This document shows, piece after piece, positions 55,077-63,640 of a stretch of DNA of 64,000 bases (positions within the stretch are counted from its first letter, which is position 1; each line of letters starts with the position of its first letter). The notes below the pieces were generated by a model. The model had not been told where the DNA came from, did no database searches, and saw nothing but the letters and a program-made list of their open reading frames with translations. Position numbers and translations under genes: made by a program. Source of the stretch: Actinacidiphila yanglinensis (GTDB lineage Bacteria; Actinomycetota; Actinomycetes; Streptomycetales; Streptomycetaceae); assembly GCF_900107965.1 (NCBI RefSeq), contig NZ_FNVU01000006.1, positions 484,864 to 548,863 of the forward strand, written 5' to 3'.

Positions 55077-56140
55077 AGTTCGGCCATCCTTCGGCGGCGG
55101 ACCAGGGCGATGAAGACGGGGCCGCCGATGACGGCGGTGACGATGCCGACCTGCAGTTCGGCGGGCCGGGTGACGACGCGTCCGATGATGTCGGAACCGA
55201 GCAGCAGCACGGGCGACAGCACCGCGGCGTAGGGGAGGATCCAGCGCATGTCGGGTCCGGTGATGCCGCGCACGACGTGCGGGACCATCAGGCCGACGAA
55301 GACGATCGGCCCGCACGCGGCGGTGGCCGCGCCGCACAGCAGGGTGATCGCGGCCATCACCATGACGCGGGTGCGGGTCAGTTTGGCGCCCAGACCGCGG
55401 GCGGTGTCGTCGCCGAGCGCGACCGCGTTCAGCGGCCGGGCCGCGGCGAGGGCGAGCAGCGCGCCGGCCGCGAGGAAAGGGGCGATGTCCCGGACGGTGG
55501 CCATGTCCGCGGAGGCGAGCGAGCCGACCTGCCAGAAGCGCATCCGGTCCAGCGCGACCTTGTCGGTGAGTTCGACCGCGGTGGTCCAGCCCTGCAGCAG
55601 CGCGGTGATCGCGGTGCCGGCGAGCGCGAGACGGACCGGGGTCGCGGAGCGGCTGCCGCCGATGGCGTAGACGAGCACGGACACGACGGCGGCGCCGGCC
55701 AGCGCGAACCAGACGTACCCGGTGGTCGAGGTGACGCCGAGGAAGCTGATCCCGGAGACGACGGCCGCGGCGGCCCCCGCGTTGACGCCGAGCAGTCCCG
55801 GGTCGGCGAGCGGGTTGCGGGTCAGCGCCTGCATCGCCGCGCCGGCCACGCCGAGGGCCGCGCCGACCATCAGCCCGAGCACGGTGCGGGGCAGTCGCAA
55901 CTGGCGGACCACCACGTCGTCGTCGGTGCCGGAGTAGTGGAACAGGCCGTGCCAGACCTGGTCGACGGGGATGTTCCTGGCGCCGATCGCGACGCTCGCC
56001 ACCACCACGAGGGCGAGCAGCCCGACGGCCAGCAGCAGGCCGGTGGCCCGGCGCGCGTTGGCACCGGAGACGCTGCCGCGCGGTGGGGCCGTCGGGGGCC
56101 CGGTATCCGCCTCAGGCGGGGAGTGACGGTCGACCAGCAC
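55073..56140 (-). CDS. Iron-siderophore ABC transporter permease (FecCD family)
   Basis: A 355-residue permease, first gene of the minus-strand transport operon. After a hydrophilic 35 residues come about 10 helices with RQLRLPRTVLGLMVGAALGVAGAAMQ, TRNPLADPGLLGVNAG and LGDDTARGLG. GTG 56140 begins only 5 bp from an iron box at 56146-56164, so binding of an IdeR/DmdR-type repressor would block transcription start or translation of this operon. No classical ribosome site; the transcript may have a very short leader. Confidence 0.94.
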   Translation of the reverse strand: MLVDRHSPPEADTGPPTAPPRGSVSGANARRATGLLLAVGLLALVVVASVAIGARNIPVDQVWHGLFHYSGTDDDVVVRQLRLPRTVLGLMVGAALGVAGAAMQALTRNPLADPGLLGVNAGAAAAVVSGISFLGVTSTTGYVWFALAGAAVVSVLVYAIGGSRSATPVRLALAGTAITALLQGWTTAVELTDKVALDRMRFWQVGSLASADMATVRDIAPFLAAGALLALAAARPLNAVALGDDTARGLGAKLTRTRVMVMAAITLLCGAATAACGPIVFVGLMVPHVVRGITGPDMRWILPYAAVLSPVLLLGSDIIGRVVTRPAELQVGIVTAVIGGPVFIALVRRRRMAEL

Positions 56141-56145
56141 GGGAG

Positions 56146-56164
56146 TTAGGTTAGCCTACCCTCG
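56146..56164. promoter_or_regulatory. Iron box (IdeR/DmdR1-type operator)
   Basis: TTAGGTTAGCCTACCCTCG matches the actinobacterial iron-box dyad (TTAGGTTAG, centre, CTAACCTAA) fully in the left arm and in six of nine positions in the right. It lies between the divergent permease operon and the binding-protein gene, 31 bp before the latter, and should repress both under iron-rich conditions. Confidence 0.85.
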
Positions 56165-56195
56165 CCAGGTACCTTCGAGCAGAGCGGTAGCCGTC

Positions 56196-57248
56196 ATGCA
56201 TTCGTCCCGTTTCGCAACACCGTCCGGAATGTCGCGCCGAGGTGTCCTCGCCGCCGGCGGATCGGTCGGCCTCGGCGCGCTGCTGGCGGCGTGCGGCGGC
56301 TCGTCCGGGTCGTCCGACTCCGGCGCGGACGGCAAAGCCTCCGGCAGCGCGACCCCGTCCGGCCCGTTCACCTTCACCGACGACCGCAAGAAGACCGTGA
56401 AGGCCGACCACATCCCGGGCCACCTCGTCGCCTACATCGGTTCCGCGGCCGCCCTGCACGACTACGGTGTCGAGTGCACCGGCGTGTTCGGCCCCACCAC
56501 CCTCAAGGACGGCTCCGCCGACCCGATGGCCGGCGACATCGACGTCAGCAAGGTCACCGTGATCGGCAACACCTGGGGCGAGTTCAACATCGAGAAGTAC
56601 GCTGCCCTCAGCCCCGGCCTGCTGATCAGCCACATGTACGAGGCGCCGACGCTCTGGTACGTCCCCGACGAGAGCTCCAAGAAGATCCTCGCCCTCGCGC
56701 CCAGTGTCGGCATCAACGTCGCCGGCGTCCCGATCACCACCCCGCTCCAGCGCTACGCCGAACTCGCCCGGGCCCTCGGCGCGGACCTCACCTCGGGCAC
56801 CAACGCCGCCCAGAAGACCCGCTTCGAGCAGTCGTCGGCGAAGCTGCGCGCCGCCGCCAAGGCGCATCCGGGCATCACGGTGATGGCCGCCTCCGCCAGC
56901 ACCGACTCCTTCTACGTCTCCACCCCGCCCTCCGCCTCCGACCTGAGCTACTACAAGAGCCTCGGCGTGGACTTCATCATGCCGAACAACGTCAAGGGCG
57001 GCTTCTTCGAGACGCTGAGCTGGGAGAACGCCGACAAGTACACGGCGGACGTCATCATGCTCGACAGCCGGACCGCGACCCTCCAGCCCAAGGACCTGAC
57101 CGGCAAGCCCACATGGGGCCGGCTCCCCGCGGTCAAGGCCGACCAGGTGGTGCCCTGGCCGAGCGAGCCGATCTTCTCCTACGCCAAGTGCGCCGACCGG
57201 ATCGACGCCCTGACCAAGGCCATCACCTCCGCGAAGAAGGTGAGCTGA
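56196..57248 (+). CDS. Iron-siderophore substrate-binding lipoprotein
   Basis: FecB/FhuD-type binding protein anchored outside the membrane. 350 residues. The N-terminus has a twin-arginine-like SRRGVLAAGG and a lipobox LLAAC, with acylated Cys at about residue 33, then a Ser/Gly linker. The periplasmic-binding fold includes VSKVTVIGNTWGEFNIEKYAALSPGLLIS (keys only) and long helices. It probably binds a ferric hydroxamate or related complex; the exact siderophore is unknown. It is divergent from its permeases across the iron box and is followed 4 bp later by the reductase gene. Confidence 0.93.
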   Translation: MHSSRFATPSGMSRRGVLAAGGSVGLGALLAACGGSSGSSDSGADGKASGSATPSGPFTFTDDRKKTVKADHIPGHLVAYIGSAAALHDYGVECTGVFGPTTLKDGSADPMAGDIDVSKVTVIGNTWGEFNIEKYAALSPGLLISHMYEAPTLWYVPDESSKKILALAPSVGINVAGVPITTPLQRYAELARALGADLTSGTNAAQKTRFEQSSAKLRAAAKAHPGITVMAASASTDSFYVSTPPSASDLSYYKSLGVDFIMPNNVKGGFFETLSWENADKYTADVIMLDSRTATLQPKDLTGKPTWGRLPAVKADQVVPWPSEPIFSYAKCADRIDALTKAITSAKKVS

Positions 57249-57252
57249 CACC

Positions 57253-58107
57253 GTGTCGGACCTGCCGTACCGCTTCTTCCACCCGCGCGTGGTGCGCACC
57301 CAGGCCCTCTCGCCGACGCTGCTGCGCGTGGTACTCGGCGGCGCCGACCTTTCCCGGGTCGTCAGCGGCGGCCGGGACCAGCGCTTCAAGCTGTTCCTCC
57401 CGCACCCCGGCCAGGCCGGTCCCGTGCTGCCCGACGTCCTCGACGCCGACTGGTACCCCCGCTGGCGCGCGCTCGACCCCGGCGTACGCGGGATCATGCG
57501 CACCTACACCATCAGCGCGGTACGCCAGGACCCACCCGAGTTCGACATCGACTTCGCGCTGCACGGTGACCTCGGCCCCGCCTCCCGCTGGGCCACGCGG
57601 GCCCGTCCCGGCGACGAGGTCGCGATCCTCGCGCCGGTCACCGAGGACAACGGCGGCGTCGACTTCCGCCCGCCGGCCGGCACCGACTGGGTGCTGCTCG
57701 CCGCGGACGCCACCGCGCTGCCCGCGGTGGCGAACATCCTCGCCACCCTCCCCGCCGACCTGCCGGTGCGTGCCTTCGTCGAGGTCGGCCACCCCGACGA
57801 CCGCATCCTGATGCCCACCAAGGCCGACGCCGAGATCACCTGGCTGGTCCGCACCGGCCGCGACCGCACCACCGCCCTGGTCGACGCGATCACCGCCACC
57901 CCGGTCCCCGAAGGCGCCTCCCCCTACGCCTGGTTGGCCGGCGAGTCCGGCTGCGTCCGGGCGCTGCGGCGCCACCTGGTCGCCCAGTGCGGGCTGGACC
58001 GCGGAGCCGTCTGCTTCACCGGCTACTGGCGCCAGGGCCGCACCGAGGACGACCTGCTCACCGAGGCGGTCGCGGCGGCGGAGAAGGTGTCCGCGGCCGC
58101 GAGTTGA
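57253..58107 (+). CDS. Siderophore-interacting protein (ferric-siderophore reductase, SIP family)
   Basis: Flavin-dependent NAD(P)H reductase that frees iron from the imported siderophore in the cytoplasm. 284 residues. FAD site MRTYTISAVRQDPPEFDIDF (RxYT type) near residue 80, GPASRWATRARPGDEV, then the SIP domain with WVLLAADATALPAVANIL and YAWLAGESGCVRALRRHL. GTG 57253, only 4 bp after the lipoprotein stop, so one mRNA. The fold is that of ViuB/FscN-type enzymes. Confidence 0.93.
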   Translation: MSDLPYRFFHPRVVRTQALSPTLLRVVLGGADLSRVVSGGRDQRFKLFLPHPGQAGPVLPDVLDADWYPRWRALDPGVRGIMRTYTISAVRQDPPEFDIDFALHGDLGPASRWATRARPGDEVAILAPVTEDNGGVDFRPPAGTDWVLLAADATALPAVANILATLPADLPVRAFVEVGHPDDRILMPTKADAEITWLVRTGRDRTTALVDAITATPVPEGASPYAWLAGESGCVRALRRHLVAQCGLDRGAVCFTGYWRQGRTEDDLLTEAVAAAEKVSAAAS

Positions 58108-58113
58108 GCCGCA

Positions 58114-58131
58114 CCGGCTCCCCGGAGCCGG
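58114..58131. terminator. Small hairpin between convergent genes
   Basis: CCGGCTCC at 58114-58121 and GGAGCCGG at 58124-58131 form an 8-bp dyad with 2 bases between, in the 44-bp gap between the reductase and the HAD gene. Confidence 0.5.
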
Positions 58132-58151
58132 AGAGCGCCAGTGGCTCCGGG

Positions 58152-59174
58152 CTACAGGCCAAGGCGTTCGACCGCCTTGGCCACGTCCAGATCGCCGCTT
58201 CCCGCACCCGCCCGGGTCCAGGCCGCGCCGCACAACGCGCGCAACCCGTCGAGGGGTTCGCCCTCGCCCTCGATCGCGAGGGCGCCCCCCGACACGGACG
58301 CGGTCCACCCCCCACAGGCCGCCGCGCCCTCCCCCGCCACCTCGACGGGCGGCTGCGCCGCGAGCAGGTCCCGCAGGTCGCGGCCGACATACGTGGGGCG
58401 GTGCTCCGGCGGAGCCGCCAGCAAGGCCGCGGGATCGGTGACCCCGGTCAGCACCAGCAGCGAGTCGACCCCGCCGGCGAACGCCCCCTCGATGTCGGTG
58501 TCCAGCCGGTCCCCCACCACCAGCGGCCGCCGCGCGCCCGTACGCAGCACCGTCTCCCGGTGCATCGGCGGCAGCGGCTTCCCCGCGACCTGCGGGGACC
58601 CGCCCGTCGCGAAGCGCACCGCCTGCACCGCGGCACCGTTGCCCGGCGCGATCCCCCGGCCGCTGGGAATCGTCAGGTCGGTGTTCGACGCGAACCACGG
58701 CACCCCGCGGTTCACCGCGTAGGCCATCTCCGCGAGTTGGGCCCAGCGCAGGTCGGGGCCGTATCCCTGCACCGCCGCCGCCGGCGCGTCGTCCGCGGAG
58801 TCGACCGGTACCAGGCCGCGCTCCCGCAGCGCCGCCATCAGCCCCTCACCGCCCACCGCCAGCACCTTCGAACCGGCCGGCACCTGCTCGGCGATCAGCC
58901 GGGCCACCGCCTGCGCCGAGGTGATCACGTCCGTCGGGTCCGCCGGCACCCCCAGCCGGGTCAGGTGCTCGGCGACCGCGTCCGGCGTGCGCGAGGCGTT
59001 GTTGGTGACGTAGGCGAGGTGCATGCCCTGCTCCCGCGCCGTGCCGAGGGACTCCACCGCGTGCGCGATCGCCTCCCCGCCCGCGTAGACGACGCCGTCG
59101 AGGTCGAGGAGGGCGGTGTCGTAGGCGGTGTCCAGCGGCTCTTCGCTGCCGTGCGGGCTGGTGCGGTGCGTCAT
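58152..59174 (-). CDS. HAD-superfamily hydrolase, subfamily IIA (NagD-like)
   Basis: Phosphatase of 340 residues. Motif I is LLDLDGVVYAGGEAI (residues 22-36), motif II is YVTNNASRTP, and motifs III/IV are VAGKPLPPMH and VGDRLDTDIEGAFAGGVDSLLV. Class IIA enzymes dephosphorylate small sugar or nucleotide phosphates (p-nitrophenyl phosphatase-like). A C-terminal 60 residues (EGEPLDGLRALCGAAWTRAG) is an extra helical element usual in the streptomycete members. ATG 59174; the longer upstream frame is not coding. Confidence 0.92.
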   Translation of the reverse strand: MTHRTSPHGSEEPLDTAYDTALLDLDGVVYAGGEAIAHAVESLGTAREQGMHLAYVTNNASRTPDAVAEHLTRLGVPADPTDVITSAQAVARLIAEQVPAGSKVLAVGGEGLMAALRERGLVPVDSADDAPAAAVQGYGPDLRWAQLAEMAYAVNRGVPWFASNTDLTIPSGRGIAPGNGAAVQAVRFATGGSPQVAGKPLPPMHRETVLRTGARRPLVVGDRLDTDIEGAFAGGVDSLLVLTGVTDPAALLAAPPEHRPTYVGRDLRDLLAAQPPVEVAGEGAAACGGWTASVSGGALAIEGEGEPLDGLRALCGAAWTRAGAGSGDLDVAKAVERLGL

Positions 59175-59249
59175 GGCGGGGCGGGCTCCTCGTGTGTGGC
59201 CGACCCGTCGATCATCCCCCATGCCCGGAGGCCGTCGTAGCATGCGCGG

Positions 59250-60569
59250 ATGACCGACACCGATCAGGACCACCCGCGGGGCCCTCACCTGGCGCCTTTC
59301 CGCGGGCTGCGCTTCGTACGGGAGCACGTCGGCAGCCTCGCCGCCGTCACCTCGCCGCCGTACGACGTCGTGGTACGCCCCGACGGACAGCGCCACCTGG
59401 AGACGGCCGACCCGTACAACGTGGTCCGGCTGATCCTCCCGGACGCCGCCACCCCGGACGCCCGGCACCGCAAGGCCGCCCGCACCCTGACGGCCTGGCT
59501 CGACCAGGGTGTCCTCGCCCCCGACCCGGCCCCCGCCCTCTACGTCTACGAGCAGTCCGACGGCGACCACCTCCAGCGCGGGGTGATCGGCGCCCTGCGG
59601 CTGAGCGGCCCCGAGGAGGGCTCCGTACTGCCGCACGAGGACGTCATGCCGGGACCGGTCGCCGACCGCGCCGCCCTGATGCGCGCGACCGGCGCCAACC
59701 TCGAACCCCTGCTGCTCGCCTACCGCGACGGCCCCGCCACCGCCGACGTCGTGGCCCGCACCGCCGCCACCGCGAAGCCGCTGCTCGCCACGACCACGGA
59801 GGACGGCGTACGGCACCGGCTGTGGGCCCTCACCGATCCCGCCGACCTCACTGCGATCGACGCCGAACTGGCCGGCCTGCAGGCCCTCATCGCCGACGGC
59901 CACCACCGCTGGGCCACCTACCGCCGGCTCCAGGCCGACCATCCGCCCGGCAGCGGCTGGGACTACGGCCTCGTGCTGCTGGTGGACACCGCCCGCTACC
60001 CGCTGCGGGTGCGCGCCATCCACCGCCTGCTCCCCCAACTCACGCCCGCCGCCGCGCTGGAGGCAGCCGGCGAGGTCTTCCGGGTACGGCCGCTGGTCGA
60101 CGTCGACCTCGAAGGCGCGCTCGACGCGCTCGCGAAGGCGAGCGCGGCAGCGGGATCGGATGCGGGTGCCGATCCGGGCGCCGGCCCGGCCCGGGGCAAC
60201 GCCTTCCTGCTGGCGGGCGACGGCTTCCACCTGCTGGACCGCCCGGACCCCGCCCGGCTGCGGGAGGCCGTGCCGGACGACCGGCCCGCGGCCTGGCGGC
60301 AGTTGGACGCCACCGTCCTGCACAGCCTGCTGCTCGACCGCGTCTGGCGGGTGCCGGACTCCCCCGATCACATCCGCTACATCCACGAGGCCGACGCGGC
60401 GGTCCACCTCGCCCGCCAACTGGGCGGCACCGCGGTGCTCATGCACCCGGTACGCGAGCACATCGTCCTCGACCTGGCCCGGCAGGGCGTGATGATGCCC
60501 CGCAAGTCCACCTCCTTCGGGCCGAAGCCGGCCAGCGGACTGGTGATGCGGAGCGTGGACCTGGGCTGA
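59250..60569 (+). CDS. DUF1015-family protein
   Basis: A 439-residue protein of the DUF1015 family. Hallmarks are HLAPFRGLRFV, TSPPYDVV near the start, ALYVYEQ, LQALIADGHHRWATYRRLQ (ADGHHR is the conserved block) and the C-terminal ARQGVMMPRKSTSFGPKPASGLVMR. The ADGHHR block resembles the catalytic region of ParB-fold kinases, but the biochemical role is not established. ATG 59250. It shares a terminator with the convergent TPR gene and is divergent from the HAD gene. Confidence 0.9.
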   Translation: MTDTDQDHPRGPHLAPFRGLRFVREHVGSLAAVTSPPYDVVVRPDGQRHLETADPYNVVRLILPDAATPDARHRKAARTLTAWLDQGVLAPDPAPALYVYEQSDGDHLQRGVIGALRLSGPEEGSVLPHEDVMPGPVADRAALMRATGANLEPLLLAYRDGPATADVVARTAATAKPLLATTTEDGVRHRLWALTDPADLTAIDAELAGLQALIADGHHRWATYRRLQADHPPGSGWDYGLVLLVDTARYPLRVRAIHRLLPQLTPAAALEAAGEVFRVRPLVDVDLEGALDALAKASAAAGSDAGADPGAGPARGNAFLLAGDGFHLLDRPDPARLREAVPDDRPAAWRQLDATVLHSLLLDRVWRVPDSPDHIRYIHEADAAVHLARQLGGTAVLMHPVREHIVLDLARQGVMMPRKSTSFGPKPASGLVMRSVDLG

Positions 60570-60622
60570 GGCGGACGTTTCGAGCCCTGGACACCTGGAC
60601 GCCTGGACCCGGGGAACGGAAA

Positions 60623-60654
60623 GGGCGGCACCCGCGCTGTCGCGGATGCCGCCC
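60623..60654. terminator. Bidirectional hairpin terminator
   Basis: GGGCGGCA at 60623-60630 pairs with TGCCGCCC at 60647-60654, and inside it CCGCG (60632-60636) pairs with CGCGG (60641-60645). It lies between the DUF1015 gene and the convergent TPR gene. Confidence 0.75.
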
Positions 60655-60696
60655 CTCTCCTCCGGGTGCTGCCCGGTGCCCGGTCACACCGGCCGG

Positions 60697-63252
60697 TCAG
60701 TCGTCCTCGCGCTCCGGGTGCTCCGGGGCGCGGAACGGGGAGTCGAGGAAGGACGAGGGCACGGACGATTCGCCGTCCTCCTCGTCGTCGGCGTCCTTCG
60801 CGTCGTCGGCGTTGTCGGCGTCCTTCGCGTCGTCCGCGTCCTCGGCGTCGTCCTCGTCCTCGGCGTCGTCCGCGTCGTCCGCGTCGTCCGCGTCGTCCGC
60901 ACCCTCGGCGTCGTCCGCATCCTCGGCGTCATCCGCATCCTCGGGTGCGTCGGACGGGACGCTCGTGCCGGCCGAGTCGGAGCTGTCGTCCTCGTCCTCG
61001 TCCTCGTCGGTGTCCTCGTCGACCAGGACCTCGTCGGTCAGGCCGTCGTCGATCACTTCGACCGCGACGTCGTCGTGCGCCGCCTTCTCGACGCTCTCGT
61101 CGTCCTCCTCCTCGCCGTCGAAAGCGTCCACGAACGCGACGCCGTCGAGCTGGGCGAGCCGGTCGGACGCGTCGGTGGTGCCGTTGTGGTCGGCCTCCAC
61201 CGCCTTGGCGAACCACTCCCGGGCCTCGGACTCGCGACCGACCGCGAGCAGCGCGTCCGCGTAGGCGTAGCGCAGCCGTGCCGTCCACGGGTGGATGGCG
61301 TTGGCCGCCAGCTCGGAACTCTGGAGGGTGACCACGGCCGCCTCGGCCTGCCCGAGGTCCTGCCGGGCGCCGGCCGCGACCAGCCGCATCTCGACCTGTC
61401 CGGCCTTGTCCAGCTTATGCACCTCCGGCGCACCGGCCATCTCCAGCGCCCGCTCCGGCCGCCCGAGACCGCGCTCGCAGTCGGCCATCACCGGCCACAG
61501 GTCGACGGTGCCGGTCATCCGCCGGGTGGTGCGGAACTCCGCCAGCGCCTCGGCGTACCGCTCGGTGGCGTACGACGCGAAGCCGGCGGCCTCGCGCACC
61601 GCGGCGACGCGGGAGGCGAGCCGCAGCGCGACCCGGGAGTAGGCGTAGGCCCGCTCCGGGTCCTCGTCGAGGAGCTGCGCGACCATGACCAGGTTGCGCG
61701 CCACGTCCTCCGCGAGCGTCTTGGGCAGGCTCATCAGCTCCTGCCGCACGCTCGGGTCGATCTCCTGGCCGGTCACGTCGTCCGGGATCGGCAGCCGCCG
61801 GATCGGTTCCCGGTCGTCCCTGCGGTCGTCGTGGCCGCCGCGGCTCTCGAACCTGCCGCGGCCCTGCACCACCGGGCGCCGGCCGCTGCCGCGCTCCCGG
61901 TCACCGTCCCGGCGCGGACCGGGCGGACGGTCGTCCCGCCTGTCGTCACGACGGTCGTCACGCGGGCGGTCATCACGGCGGAAGCCACCACCCCCGGCGG
62001 GACGGTCATCACGCCGCGGACCGCGCGGGCGGTCGTCCCTACGGTCATCACGCGGCCGGTCCGAACGGTCGTCACGACGGAACCCGCCGGGACGGTCGTC
62101 GCGAGGACGCTCGTCCCGGCGGTCGTAGCGCGGGCGGTCATCACGCGGGCGGTCGTCCCGACGGAAACCGGAGCCGCCACCGGGACGATCGTCACGGGGA
62201 CGGTCGTAGCGCGGCCGGTCCGACCGGTCATCGCGACGGAAACCGCCACGGTCGTCATCGCGGCGCGGACCACGGGGACGGTCGTCACGGCGGTCGTCGC
62301 GGCGGAAACCACCACGGTCGTCGTCACGGCGCGGACGGTCGTCACGCGGGCGGTCATCACGCGGGCGGTCGTCCCGACGGAAACCGGAGCCGCCACCGGG
62401 ACGATCGTCACGGGGACGGTCGTAGCGCGGCCGGTCCGACCGGTCATCGCGACGGAAACCGCCACGGTCGTCATCGCGGCGCGGACCACGGGGACGGTCG
62501 TCACGGCGGTCGTCGCGGCGGAAACCACCACGGTCGTCGTCACGGCGCGGACGGTCGTCACGCGGGCGGTCATCACGCGGGCGGTCGTCCCGACGGAAAC
62601 CGGAGCCGCCACCGGGACGATCGTCACGGGGACGGTCGTAGCGCGGCCGGTCCGACCGGTCGTCACGGCGGAAGCCACCACCGGAACCGCCGGAACGGTC
62701 GTCACGACGGAACCCACCACCGGAACCGCCACCGGGACGGTCATCGCGACGGAACCCACCACCGGAACCGCCACCGGGACGGTCGTCACGGCGGAAGCCG
62801 CCACCCCCGGCAGGACGGTCATCACGACGCGGACCGCGCGGGCGGTCGTCCCGACGGTCATCACGCGGGCGGTCATCACGGCGGAAGCCACCACCGGAAC
62901 CGCCGGAACGGTCATCGCGACGGAACCCACCACCGGAACCGCCACCGGGACGGTCGTCACGGCGGAAGCCGCCACCCCCGGCAGGACGGTCATCACGACG
63001 CGGACCGCGGGGGCGGTCATCACGCGGGCGGTCATCACGGCGGAAGCCACCACCGGAACCGCCGGAACGGTCGTCGCGGGGGCGGTCATAACGAGGACGG
63101 TCGTCGCGGGAACGGTCATCCCTGCGGTCGTCCCGACGGTTGCCGGCGCCACCGCGGTGGTCATCACGGCGCGCGCCACCGGGACGGTCGTCACGCCGAT
63201 CCTCGCGGCGGTGATCGCCGCGCTCGGGCCTGTCTTCGGGCGAGTTGGACAT
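60697..63252 (-). CDS. TPR protein with a giant Arg/Asp-rich repeat region and an acidic tail
   Basis: An 851-residue three-part protein. Residues 1 to about 480 are almost only Arg, Asp, Gly, Pro and Phe (RRDDRPGGGSGGGFRRDD-type units) and must be disordered; this resembles RGG-type RNA-binding and phase-separating regions. Residues about 484-700 are folded, with TPR-like helices (RAYAYSRVALRLASRVAAVREAAG, YATERYAEALAEFR, LRYAYADALLAVGRESEAREWFAKAVEAD; keys only). The last 145 are an Asp/Glu/Ala tail (DADDAED repeats). ATG 63252 has ACAGGAG upstream. It lies just downstream of the rrn operon terminator, on the same strand. Function unknown; RNA or ribosome contact is an inference. Confidence 0.85.
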   Translation of the reverse strand: MSNSPEDRPERGDHRREDRRDDRPGGARRDDHRGGAGNRRDDRRDDRSRDDRPRYDRPRDDRSGGSGGGFRRDDRPRDDRPRGPRRDDRPAGGGGFRRDDRPGGGSGGGFRRDDRSGGSGGGFRRDDRPRDDRRDDRPRGPRRDDRPAGGGGFRRDDRPGGGSGGGFRRDDRPGGGSGGGFRRDDRSGGSGGGFRRDDRSDRPRYDRPRDDRPGGGSGFRRDDRPRDDRPRDDRPRRDDDRGGFRRDDRRDDRPRGPRRDDDRGGFRRDDRSDRPRYDRPRDDRPGGGSGFRRDDRPRDDRPRDDRPRRDDDRGGFRRDDRRDDRPRGPRRDDDRGGFRRDDRSDRPRYDRPRDDRPGGGSGFRRDDRPRDDRPRYDRRDERPRDDRPGGFRRDDRSDRPRDDRRDDRPRGPRRDDRPAGGGGFRRDDRPRDDRRDDRRDDRPPGPRRDGDRERGSGRRPVVQGRGRFESRGGHDDRRDDREPIRRLPIPDDVTGQEIDPSVRQELMSLPKTLAEDVARNLVMVAQLLDEDPERAYAYSRVALRLASRVAAVREAAGFASYATERYAEALAEFRTTRRMTGTVDLWPVMADCERGLGRPERALEMAGAPEVHKLDKAGQVEMRLVAAGARQDLGQAEAAVVTLQSSELAANAIHPWTARLRYAYADALLAVGRESEAREWFAKAVEADHNGTTDASDRLAQLDGVAFVDAFDGEEEDDESVEKAAHDDVAVEVIDDGLTDEVLVDEDTDEDEDEDDSSDSAGTSVPSDAPEDADDAEDADDAEGADDADDADDADDAEDEDDAEDADDAKDADNADDAKDADDEEDGESSVPSSFLDSPFRAPEHPEREDD
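62129..62661. repeat. 216-bp tandem repeat, about 2.5 copies
   Basis: Anchor points at 62136, 62352 and 62568 are exactly 216 bp (72 codons) apart, with near-identical sequence up to 62661. It lies in the Arg/Asp-rich region of the TPR gene. Shorter 18-60 bp repeats of the same kind flank it from about 61960 to 63120. Confidence 0.9.
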
Positions 63253-63338
63253 CGACGTGACTCCTGTCGGATCAGTACTGCAGTAGTTCAATTCTCCCGT
63301 AGTGGCCGGGAGAACGCGCTTCGAGCTTCGAGCACAAC

Positions 63339-63384
63339 AAAAAAGGACCCCTGGTCCCAGCGCTCAGGCCAGGACCAAGGGTCC
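63339..63384 (-). terminator. Rho-independent terminator of the rrn operon
   Basis: On the minus strand a 13-bp stem with one G-T wobble (arms at 63384-63372 and 63357-63345), a 14-nt loop, and then six T (63344-63339). It is 10 bp after the 5S end. Confidence 0.9.
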
Positions 63385-63393
63385 AGAAAGATT

Positions 63394-63512
63394 GTTCGGC
63401 GGTGTCCTACTCTCCCACAGGGTCCCCCCTGCAGTACCATCGGCGCTGAAAGGCTTAGCTTCCGGGTTCGGAATGTAACCGGGCGTTTCCCTAACGCTAT
63501 GACCACCGAAAC
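63394..63512 (-). rRNA. rrf: 5S ribosomal RNA
   Basis: Read on the minus strand it starts GTTTCGGTGGTCATAGCG and ends GGACACCGCCGAAC. It contains the conserved CCGAACCCGGAAGCTAAG and GATGGTACTGCA stretches. The length, about 119 nt, is typical. The ends may be off by a few bases. Confidence 0.95.
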
Positions 63513-63640
63513 ACCATCGGGTCATCCCGCGTGAACGGGATATCGACAGAGTCCGAGCGAACAAGCACACTTTTCAGTTGAGTGTTCACCGGATGCGACT
63601 GTTCGCAACCCGGGAACCAAACAGTGGACGCGAGCATATA
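63513..63640 (-). other. 23S-5S internal transcribed spacer
   Basis: A 128-bp spacer between 23S and 5S. No tRNA is present. It is more A+T-rich than its surroundings and should include processing stems around the rRNA ends. Confidence 0.8.

Noticed and set aside
59175..60461. Long minus-strand frame fused in front of the HAD hydrolase
   Set aside because: It is antisense to the DUF1015 gene and shows shadow composition; HAD motif I begins shortly after ATG 59174.
60684..60938. Minus-strand Thr/Arg frame (RTTRTT repeats) at the end of the TPR gene
   Set aside because: Shadow frame of the Asp/Ala codons of the acidic tail.
62129..62661. Possible CRISPR-like array because of regular repeats
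   Set aside because: The repeats are in frame, contiguous without unique spacers, and lie inside a coding gene.
61773..63194. Minus-strand frame of 473 codons rich in Thr/Val/Ala (TVPV, MTAR units)
   Set aside because: It is the +1 shadow of the Arg/Asp repeat region; its apparent repeats come from the underlying DNA repeats.
63513..63640. tRNA in the 23S-5S spacer
   Set aside because: No cloverleaf arms or TTCGANNC loop could be found; the spacer is short.
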